Made by a program: the position numbers and the translations under genes. A DNA stretch of 7,474 nt. Source: Chitinophaga pinensis (lineage in GTDB: Bacteria; Bacteroidota; Bacteroidia; UKL13-3). Location of the stretch: NCBI GenBank assembly GCA_945876985.1, contig CAMCQX010000068.1, positions 1-7,474 on the forward strand, written 5' to 3'. This document shows positions 1 through 5,997 of the stretch, piece by piece (the first letter of the stretch is position 1; the number at the start of each line of letters is the position of its first letter). The notes beneath the pieces were generated by a model. It was not told the DNA's origin and ran no database searches. It saw nothing but the letters and a program-made list of their open reading frames with translations.

Positions 1-1110
1 AAATACATAGATTATTTGGCCATGTATAAACTAAATGTTTTTCATTGGCATTTGGTAGATGACCAAGGTTGGAGAATTGAAATTAAAAAATATCCTTTTT
101 TAACCAAAATTGGTAGCAAGCGCAAAGCCACTTTAATTGGTAAACCAACCTTTGATTCATTGGTAAATCCTTCGGCAAACGATAAATACGACAGCACTTT
201 ATATGAAGGTTTTTATACGCAAAACGATATCAAGGAAATTGTTGCATATGCAAAAAACAGACATATTACTGTACTTCCTGAAATAGAAATGCCAGGGCAT
301 TCGTTGGCGGCTTTGGCCGCGTATCCGCAATATGCGTGCAATGCTGGTCCGTTTGAAACCTTCAGCCGTTGGGGCGTTTCCGATGATGTGTATTGCGCGG
401 GCAATGACGAAACTTTTGTGTTTTTAGAAAATATTTTAAAGGAAGTTATGGCATTATTTCCGAGTAAATACATTCATATTGGTGGCGATGAATGTGTAAA
501 AACTAAATGGAAATCATGCGTAAAATGTCAGAAGCGAAAAGCGGATGAACATTTACAAAATGAAGAAGAATTACAAAGTTATTTTATTACAAGAATTGAA
601 AAATATGTGAATGCAAACGGCCGTCAAATTATTGGTTGGGACGAAATTTTAGAAGGTGGATTAGCACCCAACGCAGCATTGATGAGTTGGCGAGGAATCA
701 ATGGTGGAATTGCTGCTGCAAAACAAAATCATTTTGTAGTGATGAGTCCAGGAAGACCCTGTTATTTTGACCATTATCAAAGCAGGGATAAAGCTGCTGA
801 ACCCATGGCTATTGGAGGATTTAATCCGTTAGATTCCGTTTATAATTATAACCCAACTCCAGATTCTTTAAATGCCAATGAACAAAAATTTATCATGGGT
901 GCTCAGGCCAATGTTTGGACTGAATACATCACCAATTTTTCACAAGTAGAATACATGGCTATGCCAAGAATGAGTGCTTTATCGGAGGTTTTATGGACCA
1001 AAATTGAAAACAAAAATTTCCCTGATTTCAAAGAAAGATTATACATTCATAAAGGAATTTTAGATAGAATGAAAGTTAATTACGCTAAACATTTTTTACC
1101 TATTAAATAA
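1..1110 (+). CDS. beta-N-acetylhexosaminidase, GH20 (5'-truncated by window edge)
   Basis: This enzyme removes terminal beta-linked GlcNAc (or GalNAc) by substrate-assisted catalysis. The reading frame is open from base 1 (K-Y-I-D-Y-L-A-M), so the gene starts upstream of the window; 369 codons are present, and the TTG at 16 is an internal Leu codon, not a start. Visible GH20 marks are HWHLVDDQGWR (residues 15-25), the barrel strand LPEIEMPGHS (about 92-101), the catalytic Asp-Glu pair in HIGGDE (D163 and E164, bases 487-492), GWDEILEGG (about 212-220), MSWRG and NVWTEY. The product ends just after the barrel (LPIK), so no C-terminal accessory domain follows. The missing part should hold the signal peptide and the N-terminal GH20b-like domain, as usual in the family; that is inference. 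The TAA stop overlaps the next ATG by one base (TAATG), which indicates an operon with the glycosylasparaginase gene. Family is certain; the exact substrate is inferred from the neighbours. Confidence 0.95.
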   Translation, partial: KYIDYLAMYKLNVFHWHLVDDQGWRIEIKKYPFLTKIGSKRKATLIGKPTFDSLVNPSANDKYDSTLYEGFYTQNDIKEIVAYAKNRHITVLPEIEMPGHSLAALAAYPQYACNAGPFETFSRWGVSDDVYCAGNDETFVFLENILKEVMALFPSKYIHIGGDECVKTKWKSCVKCQKRKADEHLQNEEELQSYFITRIEKYVNANGRQIIGWDEILEGGLAPNAALMSWRGINGGIAAAKQNHFVVMSPGRPCYFDHYQSRDKAAEPMAIGGFNPLDSVYNYNPTPDSLNANEQKFIMGAQANVWTEYITNFSQVEYMAMPRMSALSEVLWTKIENKNFPDFKERLYIHKGILDRMKVNYAKHFLPIK

Positions 1111-2096
1111 TGACAGACAGAAGAAAATTTTTAAAAACATCGGCATTGGCTTCGGCTGCATTATTGTTAAATAGTAGCGCAAACGCTGAAATTAAACCCA
1201 ATGTAAAAGTGAACAAACCCATTGTTTTATCTACTTGGAAATTTGGACTAAAATGCAACGAAACTGCATGGGAAATATTGAAAAATAATGGTAAAGCTTT
1301 AGATGCCGTGGAAGCTGGTGTAATGGTTTGTGAAGCAGATCCAAATGAGCGAAGTGTGGGTTATGGTGGCCGACCAGATAGGGATGGAAGAGTTACATTA
1401 GATGCTTGCATCATGGACGAAATGTCGAATATTGGTTCAGTGGCTTGTTTGGAATTTATAAAGCATCCTATTTCGGTGGCAAGGGCTGTTATGGAAAAGT
1501 CCCCACATGTTATGTTTGTGGGTGATGGTGCTTTGCAATTTGCAATTTCGCAAGGTTTTAAAAAAGAAAATTTATTGGTAGAAGCTTCTGAAAAAGAATG
1601 GAAAGAATGGTTAAAAACTTCCCAATACAAACCCATAGTAAACATTGAAAATCATGATACCATTGGCATGATTGCATTAGATGCAAATGGCAATCTTTCG
1701 GGTGCTTGTACCACCAGCGGAATGGCTTTCAAAATGCATGGCCGAGTAGGCGATTCACCCATTATTGGTGCAGGTTTGTATGTAGATAATGAAATTGGCG
1801 CAGCCACCGCAACTGGTCATGGAGAGGAAGTAATTAGAATTGCTGGATGTCATTTAGTGGTTGAGTTAATGCGTCAAGGGAAATCGCCACAAAATGCGTG
1901 TGAAGAAGCAGTAGCTAGGGTGGTAAAATTAATGAAATTAAGGAAGAAAGAATTAAAAGACATTCAAGTTGGTTTTATTGCGTTAAATAAAAATGGTGAA
2001 CATGGTTCGTATTGCGTGCAAAGTGGCTTTAATTATGCTGTTCATGACAATTCAGGAAATGTTTTATTGGATGCACCTTATCATTTTAAACTTTAA
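1110..2096 (+). CDS. N4-(beta-N-acetylglucosaminyl)-L-asparaginase (glycosylasparaginase), Ntn hydrolase
   Basis: The enzyme cleaves the GlcNAc-Asn bond of N-linked glycopeptides, giving aspartate and 1-amino-GlcNAc. The precursor has 328 residues, close to the known Elizabethkingia (Flavobacterium) meningoseptica enzyme. The self-cleavage site is clear in NHDTIGM: cleavage between D183 and T184 would free T184 as the N-terminal nucleophile of the beta chain (about 145 residues). Substrate residues sit at the family spacing from the Thr: R212 and D215 in GRVGD (+28, +31) and T235-G236 in ATGHGEE (+51, +52). The N-terminus RRKFLK followed by a short Ala/Leu-rich stretch and an ANA|E site (after A26) looks like a twin-arginine signal peptide, so periplasmic location is likely. 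The start ATG overlaps the stop of the GH20 gene by one base, supporting translational coupling. A plain asparaginase or isoaspartyl peptidase is the alternative, but the motif spacing and the glycosidase neighbours favour glycosylasparaginase. Confidence 0.93.
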   Translation: MTDRRKFLKTSALASAALLLNSSANAEIKPNVKVNKPIVLSTWKFGLKCNETAWEILKNNGKALDAVEAGVMVCEADPNERSVGYGGRPDRDGRVTLDACIMDEMSNIGSVACLEFIKHPISVARAVMEKSPHVMFVGDGALQFAISQGFKKENLLVEASEKEWKEWLKTSQYKPIVNIENHDTIGMIALDANGNLSGACTTSGMAFKMHGRVGDSPIIGAGLYVDNEIGAATATGHGEEVIRIAGCHLVVELMRQGKSPQNACEEAVARVVKLMKLRKKELKDIQVGFIALNKNGEHGSYCVQSGFNYAVHDNSGNVLLDAPYHFKL

Positions 2097-2114
2097 CTAA
2101 AAGTTTGAATATTT

Positions 2115-2786
2115 ATGCAAAAAAACCATTTAGAAATTGCTTGCTTTAACATGGAATCTGCCATCATTGCGCAGCATGCCGGAGCTGATAGGATTGAGTT
2201 TTGCGCTGATATGAATGTGGGTGGTATCACCCCAAAATTGGAAGATTTTATATTGCTAAAATCAAAAATAAATATTCCCGTTTTTGTTATGATTCGTCCA
2301 AGAGGAGGAAATTTTGTTTATTCAAATGATGAGTTTGAACAAATGAAAAACGATATTTTAGAGTTTAAAAATGCGGGTGCTGATGGATTTGTTTTTGGAA
2401 TATTAACAGAAAATAAGGAAGTGGATATTATTCAAAATAAAGAATTAGTTGAATTGGCAAACCCTTTGCCATGCACATTCCACAGGGCTTTTGACGAAAT
2501 AAACAATCAAATGGAAGCTTTACATAAAATCATTGAATGTGGATTTAAAACAATACTAACTTCAGGAAATGCTAATAATGCATTGGAAGGATTATCATCA
2601 TTGAAAGCCTTAGCTTTAAAAGCAAATGATAAAATTTGCATCATGCCGGGTGGCGGTGTTCGTGCTAATAATATTGAAATGTTGAAAGAAAATATTAATA
2701 CCAATTGGTTTCATTCATCAGCTGTTTTACAAAATGAAACAGCCAATTTGGATGAAGTTTTTATGGTTAAATCCAAACTAGATTGA
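2115..2786 (+). CDS. cutC: CutC-family TIM-barrel protein
   Basis: The product has 223 residues, slightly shorter than E. coli CutC (about 248), and no signal peptide, so it should be cytoplasmic. CutC landmarks run in order: LEIACFNMESA (6-16), GADRIEFCADMNVGGITP (23-40), the RPRGGNFVYS loop (61-70), GADGFVFGIL (88-97), TFHRAFD (121-127), ILTSG (147-151) and the phosphate-loop-like MPGGGVRANN (177-186). The family was named for copper tolerance in E. coli, but that phenotype has been attributed to the MicL small RNA encoded at the E. coli cutC locus, so the biochemical role of the protein is unsettled. Here it lies 18 nt after the glycosylasparaginase stop and overlaps the beta-mannosidase start by 4 nt, inside a glycan-degrading operon. 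No copper genes are visible nearby. The first conserved cysteine of the vertebrate protein appears moved by one residue. Family assignment is firm; function is not. Confidence 0.9.
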   Translation: MQKNHLEIACFNMESAIIAQHAGADRIEFCADMNVGGITPKLEDFILLKSKINIPVFVMIRPRGGNFVYSNDEFEQMKNDILEFKNAGADGFVFGILTENKEVDIIQNKELVELANPLPCTFHRAFDEINNQMEALHKIIECGFKTILTSGNANNALEGLSSLKALALKANDKICIMPGGGVRANNIEMLKENINTNWFHSSAVLQNETANLDEVFMVKSKLD

Positions 2787-5314
2787 AGAAATTCACCATC
2801 CTTTTTTTAGCTATTATTTGCTTGCCAATACTGGCAATTTCTCAAACTTACAAAAGAGATTTGTCGAAGGAAAAATGGCTATTTAAAAACACCCAAGAAA
2901 ATAAATGGTTTTCCGCTAAAATTCCTGGAACTGTTCATACCGATTTATTCCAAAACAAAATTATTCCAAATCCTTTTACAGGTAATAACGAAAAGCTTTT
3001 ACAGTATATTGATCGTGAAAATTGGGAATATAAAACTGATTTTATTATTACTAAAACCGAATATCAAAATGAACATGCTGAACTGAATTTTGAGGGCTTA
3101 GATACTTATGCAAAAGTGTTTGTAAATGATTCACTCATCTTAACAGCCAATAACATGTTTCGCACATGGAATTTAGAAGTAAAAAGATTTTTGAAAATTG
3201 GAAATAATCAATTAAAAATTGTTTTTGAATCAGCGTTAAATAGGGGAGAAGCGGAAGCAAAAAAACTACCTTATGAATTGCCTGGAAATGAAAAAGTTTT
3301 TACCCGAAAGGCACAGTATCATTACGGTTGGGATTGGGGTCCACGATTTGTAACTTGTGGAATTTATAAAGCTATTCAACTTCAATTTTGGAATCAAGCC
3401 AAAATTAATCATGTACAATTTATTCAAGAAAAACTCACAAAAGAATTAGCGCAAATTCAATTGAAGGTGGAAGTAAATTGTAGTAAAAAAGGGCTATATA
3501 GTTTTGGTATTTATAATTCAAAACCAAGTCGTGATTTACCAATATTTAAAGATACTTTTATTGAACTGCAAAAAGGAATAAACAATGTTTTATTAAATGC
3601 TAAAATTAAGAATCCTGAACTTTGGTGGACACATAATTTGGGTAAACAAAATTTATATGATTATACGATTGTTTTAAGTTCAACTCAAAAAATGCTTGAT
3701 TCAAATGCAATTACCTTTGGCTTGCGAACCATTGAATTAGTTAAGGAAAACGACAGTTTAGGAAAATCGTTTTTGTTTAAATTAAATGGCATTCCTGTTT
3801 TTATGAAAGGTGCAAATTATATTCCTGAAGATAATTTTTTACCACGCGTTCCATTTTCAAAAACCAAACAATTAATTAATGATGCAAAAGCTGCAAATAT
3901 GAATATGCTGCGCGTTTGGGGCGGTGGCGAATATGCGAGTGATTATTTTTATCAATTATGTAATGAAAACGGCATATTGGTTTGGCAAGATTTTATGTTT
4001 GCATGCACCATGTATCCGGGAGATTCCGCTTTTTTAGAAAACGTAAATGCAGAAGTAAACGACCAAATTATTCGTTTAAGAAATCATCCTAGTTTGGCCA
4101 TTTGGTGTGGTAACAATGAAATAGATGAAGGATGGAAAAATTGGGGTTGGCAAAAACAGTTTAAGTATAATACCATTGACTCCACAAAAATTTGGAATGA
4201 CTATGTTTTTTTGTTTGAAAACAATATTAAAAACGCAATCCAATTATTGGATAAATCCAGGTTTTATTGGCCAAGCTCACCAAGTATTGGTTGGGGACGC
4301 AAAGAAAGTTTAACGCAAGGTGATGCGCATTATTGGGGCGTTTGGTGGGGAATGCAGTCGTTTAAAACTTATGAAAAAAAGGTAGGAAGATTCATGAGTG
4401 AATATGGTTTTCAAGGAATGCCTTCATTAAGTACTTATACAAAAATGGGTGCTTTGCATCATAAAAAAAATGTTTTGAAAATTGATTCTTCCATTTTAAA
4501 AACTCATCAAAAACACCCAACAGGATTTGAAACCATTCAAACTTATATGGAACGCGATTACCATATACCAAATAGTTTTGATAATTACATTTATGTTTCA
4601 CAATTGCTGCAAGCAGAAGGAATGAAAACAGCCATTGAAGCGCACCGAAGGGCAAAACCGTATTGCATGGGAACTTTATATTGGCAGTTAAATGATTGTT
4701 GGCCAGTTACGTCATGGAGTTCGATAGATTATGATGGAAATTGGAAAGCTTTGCACTATCAAGTGAAAAAATCGTACAATGATTTATTAGTATCCTTTGA
4801 AGAAAAAAACGATTCAGTTTTAGTTTTTATTGTTTCCGATAAATTAGAAAATATAAAAGGAAATTTAACTATAACAGTATTAGATTTTGATGGTAAAATT
4901 GTTTTCACTGAAAATGTGGAAACTATTGTTAAATCGAATAACAGCAGCATTTATTATTATTTTGATAAAAGCAAATTGAAAGGCGAAATCAATTTGAACA
5001 ATTTGGTTTTATCAGCTACATTTAACAACGTAAATTTCAATATAAAATCTTTGCATTATTTTGTAAAGCCAAAGGATTTATTACTTCAAAAACCTGCTAT
5101 TAATTTTAGATATTTAAATAAAAATCAAATAGAAATATCAAGTGATAAATTAGCCAAAAATGTTTATTTAAGAACTGATAATAAACCTTATCAATTTGAA
5201 GAAAATTATTTCGATTTACTTCCAAATGAAAAGAAAATTATTCAAGTTTCTGGTAAATATTCCAAAATAGATTTTTTTGAAACATGGGCAAAATCTTTGT
5301 TTGATGCTCAATAA
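2783..5314 (+). CDS. secreted beta-mannosidase, GH2
   Basis: This exo-enzyme removes beta-linked mannose from the non-reducing end with retention; in this operon the likely target is the Man-beta-1,4-GlcNAc core of N-glycans. The 843 residues fit the multidomain Man2A type. Residues 1-20 are a Sec signal peptide (MKK, hydrophobic core, cleavage near AIS|Q). The sugar-binding domain carries the beta-mannosidase mark YGWDWGPRFV (181-190); an Ig-like domain follows; the barrel starts near FMKGANYIPEDNF (340-352) and contains LRVWGGGEY (376-384), the acid/base E446 in WCGNNE and the nucleophile E540 in FMSEYGFQ. The spacing of 94 matches that of the Bacteroides Man2A catalytic pair as I recall it. 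GTLYWQLNDCWP (630-641) closes the barrel, and beta-rich domains fill the rest. The start is TTG at 2783, the only common start codon that gives a complete signal peptide before an upstream in-frame stop (2768-2770); it overlaps the cutC stop. Beta-galactosidase and beta-glucuronidase are less likely given the WDWGPR motif. Confidence 0.94.
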   Translation: MKKFTILFLAIICLPILAISQTYKRDLSKEKWLFKNTQENKWFSAKIPGTVHTDLFQNKIIPNPFTGNNEKLLQYIDRENWEYKTDFIITKTEYQNEHAELNFEGLDTYAKVFVNDSLILTANNMFRTWNLEVKRFLKIGNNQLKIVFESALNRGEAEAKKLPYELPGNEKVFTRKAQYHYGWDWGPRFVTCGIYKAIQLQFWNQAKINHVQFIQEKLTKELAQIQLKVEVNCSKKGLYSFGIYNSKPSRDLPIFKDTFIELQKGINNVLLNAKIKNPELWWTHNLGKQNLYDYTIVLSSTQKMLDSNAITFGLRTIELVKENDSLGKSFLFKLNGIPVFMKGANYIPEDNFLPRVPFSKTKQLINDAKAANMNMLRVWGGGEYASDYFYQLCNENGILVWQDFMFACTMYPGDSAFLENVNAEVNDQIIRLRNHPSLAIWCGNNEIDEGWKNWGWQKQFKYNTIDSTKIWNDYVFLFENNIKNAIQLLDKSRFYWPSSPSIGWGRKESLTQGDAHYWGVWWGMQSFKTYEKKVGRFMSEYGFQGMPSLSTYTKMGALHHKKNVLKIDSSILKTHQKHPTGFETIQTYMERDYHIPNSFDNYIYVSQLLQAEGMKTAIEAHRRAKPYCMGTLYWQLNDCWPVTSWSSIDYDGNWKALHYQVKKSYNDLLVSFEEKNDSVLVFIVSDKLENIKGNLTITVLDFDGKIVFTENVETIVKSNNSSIYYYFDKSKLKGEINLNNLVLSATFNNVNFNIKSLHYFVKPKDLLLQKPAINFRYLNKNQIEISSDKLAKNVYLRTDNKPYQFEENYFDLLPNEKKIIQVSGKYSKIDFFETWAKSLFDAQ

Positions 5315-5413
5315 TTTTATGGAGCAAATGAATTCCTCCAAATCAATCAAAGATTCAGAAAAAATATTACTTTTGTCCACGTAAATTTCAATGTATTGGA
5401 AGCGAAAACTTTT
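5315..5413 (+). other. intergenic gap before the DUF5683 gene, no firm signals
   Basis: This 99-nt stretch separates the glycan operon from the DUF5683 gene and is the only plus-strand gap large enough for a promoter. I looked for the Bacteroidota pattern (TTTG near -33, TAnnTTTG near -7). TAAATTTC at 5382-5389 and TAATTTTA at 5312-5319 each match the -7 box with one mismatch, but neither has a TTG at the usual 19-21 nt distance upstream. TTTTG at 5371-5375 has no good partner. A promoter may exist but cannot be placed. No strong hairpin with a T-run follows the beta-mannosidase stop, so read-through into the next gene is possible. Confidence 0.4.
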
Positions 5414-5974
5414 ATGTTAAAAAAAATATTATTCATTCTTTGTCTGTTAACGCTTGTAAATACATCATATGCGCAAAGAGTGGAAGATAAACCTTACGTT
5501 TCCGATACCACCAAATGGAGTAAACCAAAGAAAGCTACAATGATGGCTTTTGTTCCTGGATTAGGACAAATTTATAACAAAAAATATTGGAAGTTACCCA
5601 TTGTTTATGGAGGTTTTGCCGCATTAATTTATTCCGTTGGGTTTTACCAAACTCAGTACGACCAATTAAAACAAGCTGTATTAGACAGAAATGCCAATAA
5701 GCCACTGTCGGATCCAACTTTAGAACCATTAGACTTAGCTAATTTAATTTCTTTTAGAGATTTTTACCGTGAAAACCGCGATTTGTCTTGGATAGGAATG
5801 GGTGGTTTGTATGCGTTACAAATTATAGACGCAGCTGTAGATGCACATTTACAAGAGTTTGATGTATCGGAAAATCTTTCGTTAAAATGGCAGCCAGATT
5901 ATAGAATTCAATCAGGACAAGCGTTTGTGGGTGCTACAGTTTGGCTGCAATTGGGAAAATCAAAGAAGAAATAA
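5414..5974 (+). CDS. DUF5683 family membrane protein
   Basis: This is a 186-residue protein of unknown function from a family found widely in Bacteroidota. I place the start at ATG 5414, which gives MLKKILFILCLLTLVNTSYAQ, a standard Sec signal peptide with cleavage near YA|Q; a TTG 18 nt upstream is in frame but adds residues that spoil it. Family marks are FVPGLGQIYNKKYWKLP (46-62), followed by a hydrophobic segment (IVYGGFAALIYSVGF, 63-77), then FRDFYRENRDLSWIGMG (114-130) running into a second segment with ALQIIDAAVDAHLQEFDVS (134-152). A polar stretch between the two segments (78-113) contains YDQLKQAVLDRN. The tail is basic (KSKKK). In many Flavobacteriia as I recall, this family sits beside parA/parB and dapB/lepB; here its neighbours are glycosidases, so context gives no clue to function. 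It ends one base from the convergent amylase stop. Confidence 0.85.
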   Translation: MLKKILFILCLLTLVNTSYAQRVEDKPYVSDTTKWSKPKKATMMAFVPGLGQIYNKKYWKLPIVYGGFAALIYSVGFYQTQYDQLKQAVLDRNANKPLSDPTLEPLDLANLISFRDFYRENRDLSWIGMGGLYALQIIDAAVDAHLQEFDVSENLSLKWQPDYRIQSGQAFVGATVWLQLGKSKKK

Positions 5975-5997
5975 TTTACTCTTTCACCCATTTTTTT
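5952..5997 (+). terminator. possible weak terminator at the convergent junction
   Basis: An imperfect stem can be drawn from TGGG (5952-5955) pairing with CCCA (5987-5990), then AAAGA (5962-5966) with TCTTT (5980-5984), and AAA with TTT around a TAA loop, separated by internal loops. Seven T residues follow at 5991-5997, as expected of an intrinsic terminator for plus-strand transcription. The stem is short and mostly A-T, so it may be chance in AT-rich DNA. It would lie across both stop codons and inside the end of the amylase gene. No equivalent T-run was seen for the minus strand. Confidence 0.2.

Noticed and set aside
16..18. TTG at base 16 as the start of the GH20 gene
   Set aside because: The frame is open to base 1 and the sequence starts in the middle of the GH20 barrel, so this is an internal Leu codon of a truncated gene.
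2807..2821. LAIIC in the beta-mannosidase signal peptide as a lipobox
   Set aside because: The residue before Cys is Ile rather than Gly, Ala or Ser, the Cys lies inside the hydrophobic core, and a good AIS|Q site follows.
4374..4470. Long A-runs in the beta-mannosidase gene as programmed slippage sites
   Set aside because: The frame is intact across them and the conserved motifs on both sides are in one frame; A-runs are common in this AT-rich DNA.
4392..4655. Minus-strand open frame of 87 codons (and similar ones at 213-473, 1361-1645, 2507-2704, 4759-4950, 5535-5729)
   Set aside because: All lie wholly inside well-supported genes in other frames, with no family resemblance, so they are shadows.
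5305..5326. Inverted repeat TGCTC/GAGCA around the beta-mannosidase stop
   Set aside because: The stem has only five pairs with a 12-nt loop, and no T-run follows, so it does not support a terminator.
5319..5384. Small open frame of 21 codons in the intergenic gap (MEQMNSSKSIKD...)
   Set aside because: It is short, low in complexity, has no recognisable motif or ribosome site, and such frames are expected by chance.
5396..5398. TTG at 5396 as the start of the DUF5683 gene
   Set aside because: It would add a polar, charged stretch before a complete signal peptide; ATG 5414 gives a normal Sec signal.
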